A stretch of DNA of 64,000 nucleotides from Pseudosulfitobacter pseudonitzschiae (lineage in GTDB: Bacteria; Pseudomonadota; Alphaproteobacteria; Rhodobacterales; Rhodobacteraceae). Under the pieces are notes generated by a model. That model did not search any database. It saw nothing but the letters and a program-made list of their open reading frames with translations, and was not told the DNA's origin. Positions 1 to 8,610 of this stretch are shown here, piece by piece. The stretch spans positions 372,001-436,000 of the forward strand of contig NZ_FQVP01000003.1 in assembly GCF_900129395.1 (NCBI RefSeq), written 5' to 3'. Numbering within the stretch: position 1 is the stretch's first letter; the number at the start of each line of letters is the position of its first letter. Both the position numbers and the translations under genes were made by a program.

Positions 1-381
1 GGGATTGATGCGGTGGACATAATAGAGGTCGATCCGCTCGACCCCCAGCCGTTTTAGCGAGGCCTCGCAGGCACGGCGCACATAGTCCGGGCTGTTGTCG
101 ATCTCGCGACGGTATTCGCCCGCGTTGCGGACGATGCCGAACTTGGTGGCAATCTCGGCCTGTGGTTTGCGGGTGCGCAGGAATTGGCCCAACAGTTCCT
201 CGTTGTGGTGGGGGCCGTACGTATCTGCGGTGTCGAAGAACGTAACCCCCAGATCGGCGGCGCGGTTCAGGACGGCCAGCGATTGCGTGTCATCACGGGG
301 GCCGTAAAATTCGCTCATCCCCATGCAGCCAAGGCCAAGGGCCGAGACGGAAAATTCGGGTGTCAGATGTCGGCGGTGCAT
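1..381 (-). CDS. Aldo/keto reductase, N-terminal 127 residues (cut by window edge)
   Basis: The gene enters from the left edge on the minus strand, and only its first 127 codons are present. Reverse translation gives an aldo/keto reductase start (MHRRHLTPEFSVSALGLGC). The four catalytic positions of the family are visible: Asp50 and Tyr55 in FFDTADTYG, Lys80 in ATKFG, and His123 in YYVHR. Members reduce aldehydes or ketones with NADPH; the substrate cannot be told from the sequence. It is divergent from the LysR-type regulator at 471, 89 bases away, which is the usual layout for a regulator and its target. The start is the only ATG in frame with the conserved N-terminus. Confidence 0.9.
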   Translation of the reverse strand, partial: MHRRHLTPEFSVSALGLGCMGMSEFYGPRDDTQSLAVLNRAADLGVTFFDTADTYGPHHNEELLGQFLRTRKPQAEIATKFGIVRNAGEYRREIDNSPDYVRRACEASLKRLGVERIDLYYVHRINP

Positions 382-419
382 ATCGTGTCCTTTCGGTTGA
401 GGAATGAGGACAAGATGCG

Positions 420-455
420 TATTCTGATTTCGAAAAAATATAGAGAATATCAGAA
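420..455. promoter_or_regulatory. Candidate LysR operator between divergent genes
   Basis: An inverted repeat, TTCTGAT (422-428) and ATCAGAA (449-455), brackets an AT-rich centre, with a further TATTC/GAATA pair inside. It lies between the aldo/keto reductase and the LysR gene in the most AT-rich stretch of the neighbourhood. LysR proteins usually bind such dyads between divergent genes. The symmetry is seen directly; the binding is inferred. Confidence 0.35.
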
Positions 456-470
456 GGCTGTTTTCGAAAA

Positions 471-1355
471 ATGGAAGATGCATTGAACTGGAACGACACG
501 CCCGCCTTTTTGGCTGTGGCGCGGACCGGGACGCTGACTGGGGCGGCGGCGTCCCTTGGCGCGGGCGTGGCCACTGTTTCGCGGCGAATCGAACGGCTGG
601 AGGCGGCGCTGGGTGTGCCGTTGTTCGCGCGGGCACAGACCGGATACCAGTTGACCGATGAGGGCACCGCATTGATGCCCCGCGCCGAGGCGTTGGAGGC
701 GGCCATGGAAGGGTTCCAAAGTGCAGCTCAAGCGGGGCGCGGCGTGCGCGGGCACGTGCGGTTGGCGACGGCGGAAAATCTGGCTAATCCGCTGCTGATT
801 CCGTCACTGGCCTCGCTGCTGGCGGCGCATCCGGGGCTGACGGTCGAGGTGTCGACGGACGTCGCCTCGGTCAACCTGCACAAGCGGGACGCGGATCTGG
901 CGGTGCGCATGGTGCGGCCCACACGCGGGCACCTGACGGTGCGGCGGATCGGAACGCTGGGCTTTGGACTGTATGGCGCGGTGGACTACATGGCGCAGCG
1001 CGGCGGGGGCGTGGGGTTCGAGGCGGACAGCTATATCGGCTGGGCGGACCGCTTTGGCGACCTGCCGGCGGCACAATGGCTGGCGCGCAGCTTTCGCGAC
1101 ACTGCGCCTGTGGTCGTGACGTCTACGCTCGCCTCACAGCTGAGCGCGGCAAGGGCGGGGCTGGGACTGGCCGTGCTGCCGCATTTTCTGGCGCAGGAGG
1201 CAGGGTTGGAACGGCTGCCGGTGGAATTGGGCGTGGATCAGGACATCTGGCTGGTGATGCACAGCGATCTGATGGCCTCACAGCGGGTGCGGGTGGTGGC
1301 GGATCATCTGGTGGGCGTGATTGATGCGCACGCGGCGCGGTTGCGCGGGACATAG
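471..1355 (+). CDS. LysR-family transcriptional regulator
   Basis: This 294-residue protein has the standard LysR layout and length. An N-terminal winged helix-turn-helix spans about residues 8-65 (FLAVARTGTLTGAAASLG, then VSRRIERLEAALGVPLFAR), and a periplasmic-binding-protein-like effector domain runs from about 95 to 290. It probably controls the divergent aldo/keto reductase gene and itself through the intergenic dyad. The effector is unknown. The first ATG (471) sits just ahead of the HTH, as expected. The gene converges on the minus-strand gene at 1368 with only 12 bases between them. Confidence 0.88.
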   Translation: MEDALNWNDTPAFLAVARTGTLTGAAASLGAGVATVSRRIERLEAALGVPLFARAQTGYQLTDEGTALMPRAEALEAAMEGFQSAAQAGRGVRGHVRLATAENLANPLLIPSLASLLAAHPGLTVEVSTDVASVNLHKRDADLAVRMVRPTRGHLTVRRIGTLGFGLYGAVDYMAQRGGGVGFEADSYIGWADRFGDLPAAQWLARSFRDTAPVVVTSTLASQLSAARAGLGLAVLPHFLAQEAGLERLPVELGVDQDIWLVMHSDLMASQRVRVVADHLVGVIDAHAARLRGT

Positions 1356-1367
1356 GTGTCCCGCTGG

Positions 1368-2441
1368 TCAGTCAAACGTCCCTGCCACACGGCCCAGCAG
1401 CATGAAAGCACGCGCAGTGCGGGTGTCGGCCAGCGCCGAGATATCGGCGTCATCGGCTTCGGCCTCGAATGCGGCAAAGCTGCGGTCGAAACGGCGCAGG
1501 AAATGGTGCGCGGCATCGCGGAAGATCGGGTCCTGTTTCATCCGCCCGGCAGTGAGCGCCAGCGAAGAGCGGTCCCGCACGCCACCCAGCGCGGCAACAC
1601 TGCGGCCACGTGCGCCCTGGGCAAAGCTGCGCCAGATCTCGGGGCGGGCACGGTCGGGGCGCAGGTCGTCCATATAGATGCCGTCCTGGCTGAGCAGGGT
1701 CAGAATGTCCTGGGCCGCCTGGATCATCTGGGCCGTAGGCCGGTCCTTGAGCGCGCGGCGGAGGGCGGAAAAGCCCGCGGCATCCTCGGCGGTTTCAGGG
1801 AAATTCAGGGCGCGGATGAAATCCTCGCGCGCGAGGGGGGGCGCGGTTTCTTCTGACGTGGTGCCAAGGGCCAGCTTGGGCTGGTCGTCGGCAGCCTGCG
1901 GCGCCATGGGCGGGGGCGTGTGCCGGGCTGGTTGCACCGCGTCGCGGCGGGTGTGGAAGGTGGCCAACGTGGTTTCGGTTTTCTTGGCGGCCGCCGCGAT
2001 TTCATCCAGCTTGCGCGCGACGGAAGGTTCAATCGACTTATCGCGGCTGTGCTGCTGAGCGATATAGGCCTGGCGGATGGCATCGATCGCCGCCTGCAAC
2101 CGCTGGCTTTCCTCGCGCATGACGCGGCTGGCCTTGGCAGCCGTGGCTGCGACCCAGATCATGCCCACCGGCATGAAGATGGCCAGCATGGTCATCAGGA
2201 ACATCAGTCCGCTGTTGCCGCTCTCCTGTCCCTCGGGCGCCGATGGCATGCTGAGAAAGAAGACCGCCGACCCCAGCAGCCAGATGGCAGACAGGGCAAT
2301 GGCGGCGATCTCGATTCCCGAGATGCCCTCGGAGCGCGGGCGGTCATAGATACCCAGCGGCGTCGGGCGCGCCAATGTCGGCGACCCGGGGCGGGACGGG
2401 CTCTGATTGGATGCGTTTGCGCTGGGCGACGTGTCGGCCAT
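1368..2441 (-). CDS. Uncharacterised membrane protein with coiled coil, downstream of greA
   Basis: I do not recognise a characterised family. The 357-residue product starts with a Ser/Pro-rich region, followed by two membrane segments at about residues 44-65 and 78-101. A charged coiled-coil-like helix (about 102-165), a Pro-rich linker, and a soluble C-terminal domain rich in Arg and Asp (about 205-357) complete it. It starts 14 bases after the greA stop, so the two are very likely co-transcribed. Codon use looks native. Both membrane segments lie close together, so N- and C-termini are probably on the same, cytoplasmic, side. That topology is inferred. Confidence 0.75.
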   Translation of the reverse strand: MADTSPSANASNQSPSRPGSPTLARPTPLGIYDRPRSEGISGIEIAAIALSAIWLLGSAVFFLSMPSAPEGQESGNSGLMFLMTMLAIFMPVGMIWVAATAAKASRVMREESQRLQAAIDAIRQAYIAQQHSRDKSIEPSVARKLDEIAAAAKKTETTLATFHTRRDAVQPARHTPPPMAPQAADDQPKLALGTTSEETAPPLAREDFIRALNFPETAEDAAGFSALRRALKDRPTAQMIQAAQDILTLLSQDGIYMDDLRPDRARPEIWRSFAQGARGRSVAALGGVRDRSSLALTAGRMKQDPIFRDAAHHFLRRFDRSFAAFEAEADDADISALADTRTARAFMLLGRVAGTFD

Positions 2442-2455
2442 GTCTGGAGTTCCGA

Positions 2456-2926
2456 TCAGATGAACGCGATTTTCAGCACTTCATAGGATTTGCCGCCGCC
2501 GGGGGTGTGTACCTCGACGCTGTCACCTTCTTCCTTGCCGATCAGGGCGCGGGCGATGGGAGATTTGATGTTCAGCAGGCCTGCCTCGATGTTGGCCTCG
2601 TATTCGCCCACGATCTGATAGGTTTTCTCTTCGTCGGTGTCCTCGTCGACCAGGGTGACGGTCGCGCCAAACTTGATGGCGCCTTTCATCTTGGTTGGGT
2701 CGATCACATCAGCCAGCGAAATAACGCCTTCCAGCTCCTTGATGCGTCCCTCGATGAAAGACTGCTTTTCCTTGGCGGAATGGTATTCGGCGTTTTCCGA
2801 CAGGTCGCCATGTTCGCGCGCTTCGGCGATAGCCTTGATGATGGCAGGGCGCTCGACGGATTTCAGGTGCTTGAGTTCGGTCTCAAGGGCTTGGTGACCC
2901 TTGCGGGTCATCGGGATCTTTTCCAT
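2456..2926 (-). CDS. greA: Transcription elongation factor GreA
   Basis: The 156-residue product matches GreA in length and sequence. An N-terminal coiled-coil hairpin (about residues 1-75, beginning [18 protein letters not shown], with the acidic tip region [13 protein letters not shown]) is followed by an FKBP-like C-terminal domain. GreA enters the RNA polymerase secondary channel and stimulates cleavage of backtracked RNA, rescuing stalled complexes. It is the first gene of a probable two-gene operon with the membrane protein at 1368-2441. Confidence 0.96.
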   Translation of the reverse strand: MEKIPMTRKGHQALETELKHLKSVERPAIIKAIAEAREHGDLSENAEYHSAKEKQSFIEGRIKELEGVISLADVIDPTKMKGAIKFGATVTLVDEDTDEEKTYQIVGEYEANIEAGLLNIKSPIARALIGKEEGDSVEVHTPGGGKSYEVLKIAFI

Positions 2927-3076
2927 AGGTCACGTCCAGCAGATTTGGGCGGCCAAAGAGGCCGCCGGTCAATGTTGCATGCTAACTGACCTATTGCGGC
3001 GGGGGATTGCAAGGGCCGCCTGTGGTCGAGGGGACGAATGTCGCCGATCCGCCGGGCTTGATGCGCGGGTTTTGGA

Positions 3077-3134
3077 GGGGGGCGCTACCCCCACGCCTTG
3101 CGGCGTTCCCCCGGAGTTTACCTGGCAAGATGAA
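3077..3134. repeat. Dispersed intergenic repeat, copy 1
   Basis: Two short GC hairpins (GGGGGGCGCTACCCCC, then GCC-TTGC-GGC) are followed by CCCCCGGAGTTTACCTGGCA and an AAGATGAA tail. The tail end abuts the stop codon of the VOC gene at 3143. Three related copies lie at 24513, 28532 and 56221. The hairpin-plus-tail layout suggests a 3'-end element that may stop transcription. Confidence 0.6.
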
Positions 3135-3142
3135 TGGCAGGA

Positions 3143-3523
3143 TCAGTCATATTGCACCACCTCGTATTCGATGCCGTCGGAATCGTGGAAGTAAAAGCGA
3201 CGGCCCGGTTCATAGTCGGCGTGGTTCTTGGTGACAAAGCCGCGCGCCTTGATCCGGGTTTCCAGCGCGTCGAGGTCGTCGGTGGTGACGGCAATGTGGT
3301 TCAGCCCGCCCACGGTGGTATAGCTGGATTCCTTTGCCTTTTGTGGCGCGTCGGGGCTGTAGAGCGCCAGATAATGCGCGTCTGTGCCAACATGGATGCT
3401 GTGACCGCCTGCAATCGCGTCGCCCTTCCAGCGGATGTGCCAGCCGAACAGGTCGCACATCCACTCGGCGGTGGCGGCAGGATCGGAGACGGTGAAATTG
3501 GCATGTTCAAGGTGGGCGGGCAT
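3143..3523 (-). CDS. VOC-family (glyoxalase/dioxygenase-fold) protein
   Basis: This 126-residue protein has the vicinal-oxygen-chelate fold pattern. An opening strand carries the first metal-ligand position (HLEHANFTVSD), there is a central GGLNHIAVTTDD segment, and the end is YFHDSDGIEYEVVQ with the typical C-terminal Glu ligand. The substrate is unknown; relatives act as lactoylglutathione lyases, resistance proteins or dioxygenases. It is transcribed away from soxR, and its promoter carries a SoxR-like dyad in a 19-base spacer. A role in coping with redox-cycling compounds is therefore a fair inference. ATG at 3523 is preceded by AAGGAAA. Confidence 0.88.
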   Translation of the reverse strand: MPAHLEHANFTVSDPAATAEWMCDLFGWHIRWKGDAIAGGHSIHVGTDAHYLALYSPDAPQKAKESSYTTVGGLNHIAVTTDDLDALETRIKARGFVTKNHADYEPGRRFYFHDSDGIEYEVVQYD

Positions 3524-3559
3524 GGTGGATTTTCCTTTTGATTTGGTCCGTGTTTTGCT

Positions 3560-3590
3560 ACCGTAATTGCTAAACTTAACTTTAGGTCAA
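3560..3590 (-). promoter_or_regulatory. SoxR-controlled promoter of the VOC gene
   Basis: On the minus strand there is a -35 TTGACC (3590-3585), a 19-base spacer and a -10 TACGGT (3565-3560). The spacer region holds an 18-base dyad (3569-3586, plus strand GCTAAACTTAACTTTAGG) that differs in few positions from the known SoxR box CCTCAAGTTAACTTGAGG. A 19-base spacer carrying a dyad is the hallmark of MerR-family targets. The site lies in the 81-base gap between the VOC gene and soxR. Confidence 0.75.
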
Positions 3591-3604
3591 GGGATTTTTT
3601 GAGC

Positions 3605-4057
3605 ATGGCAAAAGATGGATTGAGCATTGGTGATCTGGCGGCGCGGACCGGTTTGGCGGTGTCGGCGATCCGGTATTATGAGGCACAGGGGCTGATTGAC
3701 CCCTGGCGCAATGCAGGCGGACAGCGGCGGTTCGAGCGGGCGGATATCAGGCGGCTGTCATTCGTGATGATCGCGCAGCAGTTCGGCTTTACCCTGCCGC
3801 AGATTCGCGCCGAACTGGACCTTCTGCCCAAGGGCCGCGTGCCGACCAAGGCGGACTGGGCCCGTATCAGCACAGGCTTTCGCGCGGCGCTGGATGAACG
3901 GATCGACACGCTTGAGCGGATGCGCGACACGCTGGACAGTTGCATTGGGTGCGGCTGTCTGAGCCTGGACAGCTGTGCGTTGTACAACCCCGGTGACCGC
4001 GCGCGAGAGAAGGGCACCGGGCCACGGTATTTGATGGGTGATCGACCGACAGACTGA
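3605..4057 (+). CDS. soxR: Redox-sensing transcriptional activator SoxR (MerR family)
   Basis: The 150-residue protein has a MerR-type N-terminal HTH (LSIGDLAARTGLAVSAIRYY) and a dimerisation helix. It ends with the SoxR signature CX2CXCX5C (CIGCGCLSLDSC, Cys113, 116, 118, 124), which binds a [2Fe-2S] cluster. Oxidation of the cluster by superoxide or redox-cycling drugs turns the protein into an activator. ATG at 3605 is chosen over an in-frame TTG six bases upstream, because it gives the normal MAKDG... start. The divergent VOC gene with a SoxR-like box is the likely target; soxS is not expected outside enterics. Confidence 0.93.
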   Translation: MAKDGLSIGDLAARTGLAVSAIRYYEAQGLIDPWRNAGGQRRFERADIRRLSFVMIAQQFGFTLPQIRAELDLLPKGRVPTKADWARISTGFRAALDERIDTLERMRDTLDSCIGCGCLSLDSCALYNPGDRAREKGTGPRYLMGDRPTD

Positions 4058-4219
4058 AGGCTTTGCCCACATGCCGCTGTCCTGCGAAAAACCGTCGCAG
4101 CCGAGGCGTGTTGACGACGTGTTTCCATTGCAATGACCGCCTCTGTGGTTTAGCCAAGCGCGAAAGATTGTTGCGCGTTGCGGTGTTTGCACGCGCTTTT
4201 GCACAAGGAGCCGCCGAGC

Positions 4220-5869
4220 ATGGCCGATACAGAACGCGAAGCGATGGAATATGATGTGGTCATCGTCGGGGCCGGGCCTGCGGGTCTTTCGGCGGCGATC
4301 CGTCTGAAACAACTGGACGCCGATCTGAACGTGGTCGTGCTGGAAAAAGGCTCGGAAGTGGGCGCGCATATCCTGTCGGGTGCGGTGCTGGACCCTTGCG
4401 GGCTGGATGCGCTGATCCCTGACTGGAAAGAAAAGGGCGCGCCGGTCACGATCCCTGTCAAGGAAGACAACTTTTACATGCTGGGTGAAGCGGGCCAGGT
4501 CCGTATCCCGAACTTTCCCATGCCGCCGCTGATGAACAACCACGGCAACTATATCGTGTCGATGGGCAACGTCTGCCGCTGGATGGCCGAGCAGGCCGAA
4601 GCGCTGGGTGTCGAAGTGTTCCCCGGCATGGCCTGTTCCGAACTGGTCTACGGCGAAAACGGCGAAGTCAAGGGCGTGGTTGCAGGTGAGTTCGGCATTT
4701 CCGCCGATGGCACCAAGGGGGACAGCTATGAGCCGGGCATGGAGTTGCACGGCAAATACGTGTTCCTGGGCGAGGGCGTACGCGGATCTCTGTCGAAAGA
4801 GGTCATCGCGAAATACGACCTGTCGGCCGGCAAGGAACCGCAGAAATTCGGTCTTGGCATGAAAGAGATCTGGGAGATCGACCCGGCCAAGCACAAGGAA
4901 GGCACCGTCACCCACACGATGGGCTGGCCGTTGGGCAGCAAGGCGGGTGGCGGTTCGTTCATCTATCACCTTGATAACAATCAGGTCTATGTCGGGTTCG
5001 TGGTCCACCTGGGTTACAAGAACCCCTATGTGTTCCCCTACATGGAGTTCCAGCAGTTCAAGCATCACCCGATGGTGGCCGAGCTGCTGAAAGGCGGCAA
5101 GCGCGTGGCTTATGGCGCGCGGGCGATCACCGAAGGCGGCTATCAGTCGATGCCCAAGATGGTGGCACCGGGTGTGGCGCTGCTGGGCTGTTCGGTGGGC
5201 ATGGTCAACGTGCCGCGTATCAAGGGCAACCACAATGCGATGCTGTCCGGCAAGGCAGCGGCCGAGGCTGCGTTTGAAGCGATCAAGGCGGACCGCTCGG
5301 GCGACGAGTTGACCGCATATGAGGACGAGGTGCGCAACGGCGCCATCGGCAAGGATCTGAAAAAGGTCCGCAACGTCAAGCCATTGTGGTCGAAATACGG
5401 GCTGACCGCATCGCTGGCGCTGGGCGGGTTCGACATGTGGTGCAACACGCTGGGCTTTTCGTTGCTGGGCACGCTGGGGCACGGCAAGTCCGACGCGGAT
5501 GCGACCGAGCCTGCGGAAAAGCACAAGGAAATCAGCTATCCCAAGCCGGACGGCAAGCTGTCCTTTGACCGTCTGACCAACGTGGCCTTCAGCTTTACCA
5601 ACCACGAGGAAAGCCAGCCTGCGCACCTGAAGCTGAAAGATCCAAGCATTCCGGTCGAGCGGAACCTGCCGGTTTATGCCGGTCCGTCGGCGCGCTATTG
5701 CCCTGCCGGTGTGTACGAGTTTGTGACAGAGGACGGCAAGGACCCGCGCTTTGTCATCAACTTCCAGAACTGCGTGCACTGCAAGACATGCGACATCAAG
5801 GATCCCAGCCAGAACATCAACTGGACCACGCCGCAGGGCGGGGACGGGCCGAACTACCCGAACATGTGA
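4220..5869 (+). CDS. Electron transfer flavoprotein-ubiquinone oxidoreductase
   Basis: ETF-QO passes electrons from ETF (fatty acid and amino acid oxidation) to ubiquinone at the membrane. The 549-residue product has the usual length. An FAD-binding GAGPAGLSAAIRL motif lies near residue 15, followed by a central ubiquinone-binding region. The C-terminus has the Cys-rich [4Fe-4S] segment (RYCPAGVYEF, then NCVHCKTCDIKDPSQNINW). ATG 4220 follows AAGGAG (4205-4210) at good spacing; upstream in-frame starts extend into non-conserved sequence. No ETF subunit genes are in the window. Confidence 0.96.
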   Translation: MADTEREAMEYDVVIVGAGPAGLSAAIRLKQLDADLNVVVLEKGSEVGAHILSGAVLDPCGLDALIPDWKEKGAPVTIPVKEDNFYMLGEAGQVRIPNFPMPPLMNNHGNYIVSMGNVCRWMAEQAEALGVEVFPGMACSELVYGENGEVKGVVAGEFGISADGTKGDSYEPGMELHGKYVFLGEGVRGSLSKEVIAKYDLSAGKEPQKFGLGMKEIWEIDPAKHKEGTVTHTMGWPLGSKAGGGSFIYHLDNNQVYVGFVVHLGYKNPYVFPYMEFQQFKHHPMVAELLKGGKRVAYGARAITEGGYQSMPKMVAPGVALLGCSVGMVNVPRIKGNHNAMLSGKAAAEAAFEAIKADRSGDELTAYEDEVRNGAIGKDLKKVRNVKPLWSKYGLTASLALGGFDMWCNTLGFSLLGTLGHGKSDADATEPAEKHKEISYPKPDGKLSFDRLTNVAFSFTNHEESQPAHLKLKDPSIPVERNLPVYAGPSARYCPAGVYEFVTEDGKDPRFVINFQNCVHCKTCDIKDPSQNINWTTPQGGDGPNYPNM

Positions 5870-5887
5870 TGCCCCTGGTGGCGTGAG

Positions 5888-5915
5888 AAAAAGGCGGGCG
5901 CAGGCCCGCCTTTTT
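5888..5915. terminator. Bidirectional rho-independent terminator
   Basis: A 7-base GC stem (GGCGGGC 5893-5899, GCCCGCC 5904-5910) is flanked by A-run and T-run tails (AAAAA before, TTTTT after). It therefore works for both the ETF-QO gene and the convergent SRPBCC gene ending at 5920. Confidence 0.9.
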
Positions 5916-5919
5916 GCGT

Positions 5920-6384
5920 TCAGAGGGTTTTGGCATAGGCCGCAAGTTGGTCGACCACGGTGCCCCAGCCGTCGAAAAAGCCCATATCTTCGTGGTTCTG
6001 GCGGCTTTCTGCAGAGCGGTGGCGTGCTGTGGCTGTGTAGATCGTGCCGCCTGCGCCGTCGTCTTCGAATTCGACGATGGCGGTCATGAATGGATCTGGG
6101 TTGGGTTTCCAGCCTTCGCTGTAGGTGTCGGTGAACACCAGTTTGCGCTGTGGGATCAATTCGAGAAAAACGCCGTTGTTCTCCATCGTGTTGCCCTCAA
6201 CCTCAAATGTGGTGTTGAACCGCCCGCCGGTCCTCAGGTCGATCTCGCAGGCTGTGACCTTGTGGGGTTTGGGGACGAAAAAGGCCTTGATGTGTTCCGG
6301 CGTGGTCCAGCATTCCCAAAGCAGGGCGGGGGACACGTCGATTTTGCGTGTAAAGGTCAGGTCGGTTTGGGGGTCAAGTTCCAT
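5920..6384 (-). CDS. SRPBCC / AHSA1-family protein
   Basis: The 154-residue protein has the START-like SRPBCC pattern of Aha1-C-terminal (AHSA1) relatives: FTRKIDVSPALLWECWTTPEHIKAFF near the N-terminus, and a C-terminal helix with GFFDGWGTVVDQLAAY. These small proteins bind hydrophobic ligands; the ligand here is unknown. ATG 6384 lies inside the end of the ArsR gene (11-base overlap), so the two are translationally coupled. ArsR-SRPBCC pairs are common in soil and marine bacteria. Confidence 0.88.
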   Translation of the reverse strand: MELDPQTDLTFTRKIDVSPALLWECWTTPEHIKAFFVPKPHKVTACEIDLRTGGRFNTTFEVEGNTMENNGVFLELIPQRKLVFTDTYSEGWKPNPDPFMTAIVEFEDDGAGGTIYTATARHRSAESRQNHEDMGFFDGWGTVVDQLAAYAKTL

Positions 6385-6721
6385 TGGCGCGGTCCTTTGC
6401 GAGTTGTCTTGCGTAATCTTCCAGTTGGTCAAGGCGGCGGGTCCACAGGTCGGACTGTTGGCCCAGCCAGTTCTGCACCGGCATGAACGCGGCGTCCGTG
6501 CGCGTATAGGTGCGGGTCCGCCCCGACTTGGTCGAGGTGATCAGCCCGGCACCTTCAAGCTTGGCCAGATGTCCCAGCAGCGACGGCATCGCCATGTCAT
6601 GCGGGGCGGCCAGTTCGCTGGTGGTGGCAGGCCCGCGCGACAGGCGGTCCATGATGGCGCGCCGCGTGGGATCGGCCAAGGCCGCGAATATCTGGTCGAG
6701 GTGTGAATCATACTTAGCCAT
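6374..6721 (-). CDS. ArsR-family transcriptional regulator
   Basis: The 115-residue winged-helix protein has the ArsR signature: IFAALADPTRRAIMDRLSRG, then the recognition helix region MAMPSLLGHLAKLEGAGLI, and a wing with GRTRTY. No metal-binding Cys pair (ELCVCDL-type) is present, so it is probably not a metal sensor. It is the first gene of an operon with the SRPBCC protein. A perfect dyad lies across its start codon, which points to autorepression. Confidence 0.92.
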   Translation of the reverse strand: MAKYDSHLDQIFAALADPTRRAIMDRLSRGPATTSELAAPHDMAMPSLLGHLAKLEGAGLITSTKSGRTRTYTRTDAAFMPVQNWLGQQSDLWTRRLDQLEDYARQLAKDRANGT

Positions 6722-6733
6722 TTTCCTAAGTAT
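6710..6733. promoter_or_regulatory. Perfect inverted repeat across the ArsR start codon
   Basis: ATACTTAG (6710-6717) and CTAAGTAT (6726-6733) form a perfect 8-base dyad with an 8-base spacer. The arsR ATG (6721-6719) lies in the middle. ArsR-family repressors bind 8-12-base dyads near their own promoters, so this is the likely operator. Symmetry is seen directly; binding is inferred. Confidence 0.7.
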
Positions 6734-6897
6734 TCAGATTTCCCGTGATCTGACAAGAGACTCCATGACCCTGCGCGCATCTTGTGCAATTAGCCGCCGT
6801 AACTCACAGCTTTGTTTACCACCCCGCGCGCAGGCCCATTGCGCCCGCGTGCAGACCTGATAGCCTTATTCCAAACGAAATCAGACGAGGCAGTCGC

Positions 6898-8610
6898 GTG
6901 ATCCGAACCATTCTGAAAAGCACCGCAGCCACAGCCCTGATCTGGACGCTGGCGACGCCGCTGGCCGCGCAGGATGTTGCAGGCCCCTATCTGGCGGCGC
7001 GGCAAGCTTCGTATCTGAACGATTTTGGTATGGCGGCACGCTATTACGATACCGCGCTGTTGCACGACACCGATAACGCCGCCCTGATGGAGGACGCGAC
7101 GCTGGCGCATTTGCTGCTGGGCGACGTGTTACAGGCGCTGCCGATCGCCCTGAAGATGGAAGAAGCGGGCCTGCGCAGTCAGGCGGCGCATATGGCAATC
7201 ATTGCCGACATGGCGCAGCGCGAGGATTACGACGCGCTGCTGGACCGTGATATGGACACCCAAGGCATCGGGCCGCTGGTCGATGGTCTGCTGACAGGTT
7301 GGGCCCATGTGGGCGCGGGAGATTTGAAAGCGGGGCTTGCGGGCTTTGACAAGGTTTCGCGCGAGCAGGGCCTGAAGGGCTTTGCGCTCTATCACAAGGC
7401 GATGGCGTTGGCGATGAGCGGTGAATATGAGGCTGCTGAGGCGATTTTCTCGGGCACCGACAGTGGCACCATGGTCCGCACCCGACGTGGCGCCATGGCG
7501 CGTGCCGAAGTGCTGAGCCAGCTGGATCGCAACGCCGATGCGGTGGCGAGCCTGCAAGAGGCATTTGGCGGAAGCCTGGACCCCGAGCTTGAACGGGTGA
7601 TCACGGCCCTTGAGGCGGGGGAAACCCTGCCGTTTACCCATGTCACTTCGGCCCGCGACGGGTTGGCAGAAGTGTTCTATTCGCTGGCCGGTGCGCTGCG
7701 CAGCGAGGCGTCGGCGGACTATACGTTGCTTTATGGTCGTCTGGCCCGCTACCTGCGTCCCAACCATGTGGACGCGCTGCTGTTGAATGCAGAGCTTCTG
7801 GAAGAACTGGACCAATACGATCTGGCCATCGCTGTCTACAAGGAAGTGCCCGCCAGTGATCCGGCCTTTCACGCCGCCGAACTGGGGCGCGCCGCGGCCT
7901 TGCGCCGCGCGGACAAGCCGGATGCGGCGATCGAAGTGCTGGAGCAACTGACGCGCAGCTATCCCGATCTGCCGGTGGTCTTTTCCACGTTGGGCGACGT
8001 GTTGCGCCAGCAGGACCAGTTTGCCGAATCCATTGCCGCCTATGACCGTGCGCTTGAACTGACGGCAGAGGGGGCGCGGGCCGAATGGTTCCTGCTGTAT
8101 GCCCGCGCCATCGCACACGAACGTCTGGGTCAGTGGAAAGAGGCCGAGGCGGATTTCCGTCACGCGCTGGCGTTGAACCCCGGTCAGCCGCAGGTGCTGA
8201 ATTATCTTGGCTATTCGATGGTCGAGCAGCAGGTCAATCTGGACGAAGCCCTGGAGATGATCGAACAGGCGGTCGCGGCCAGCCCGGACAGTGGCTATAT
8301 CATCGACAGCCTCGGATGGGTGCTTTACCGGCTTGGACGCTACGAAGAGGCGATTGTTCACATGGAACGCGCGGCCCAGCTTGAGCCGGTTGACGCGGTT
8401 GTCAACGATCACCTGGGTGACACGTTGTGGGCCGTGGGCCGCAAGCGCGAAGCGCGGTTCCAGTGGCGACGGGCGCTGTCCTTTGTCGATGCCACCGAGG
8501 AGAACAGTGAAGCCGATCCCGCCCGGATCCGCCGCAAGCTTGAGGTCGGCCTGGACAAGGTGCTGGCCGAAGAGGGCGCGCCGCCCCTGAAAGTGGCCGT
8601 TGATCCTTGA
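6898..8610 (+). CDS. Exported tetratricopeptide-repeat protein
   Basis: The 570-residue product opens with a signal peptide ([18 protein letters not shown], ending LAAQ) and is then almost entirely helical TPR-type repeats, clearest from about residue 330 to 530 ([46 protein letters not shown]). The GTG at 6898 follows AGACGAGG and gives the signal peptide; the upstream in-frame ATG does not. TPR proteins of this kind are periplasmic or outer-membrane-associated scaffolds, and no partner is known here. Its stop overlaps the proposed TTG start of ispE by four bases. Confidence 0.88.
   Translation: MIRTILKSTAATALIWTLATPLAAQDVAGPYLAARQASYLNDFGMAARYYDTALLHDTDNAALMEDATLAHLLLGDVLQALPIALKMEEAGLRSQAAHMAIIADMAQREDYDALLDRDMDTQGIGPLVDGLLTGWAHVGAGDLKAGLAGFDKVSREQGLKGFALYHKAMALAMSGEYEAAEAIFSGTDSGTMVRTRRGAMARAEVLSQLDRNADAVASLQEAFGGSLDPELERVITALEAGETLPFTHVTSARDGLAEVFYSLAGALRSEASADYTLLYGRLARYLRPNHVDALLLNAELLEELDQYDLAIAVYKEVPASDPAFHAAELGRAAALRRADKPDAAIEVLEQLTRSYPDLPVVFSTLGDVLRQQDQFAESIAAYDRALELTAEGARAEWFLLYARAIAHERLGQWKEAEADFRHALALNPGQPQVLNYLGYSMVEQQVNLDEALEMIEQAVAASPDSGYIIDSLGWVLYRLGRYEEAIVHMERAAQLEPVDAVVNDHLGDTLWAVGRKREARFQWRRALSFVDATEENSEADPARIRRKLEVGLDKVLAEEGAPPLKVAVDP

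Noticed and set aside
3758..5779. A 673-codon open frame on the minus strand opposite ETF-QO
   Set aside because: It is antisense to a clear enzyme gene with native motifs, has no recognisable domain, and reflects the codon bias of a GC-rich gene.
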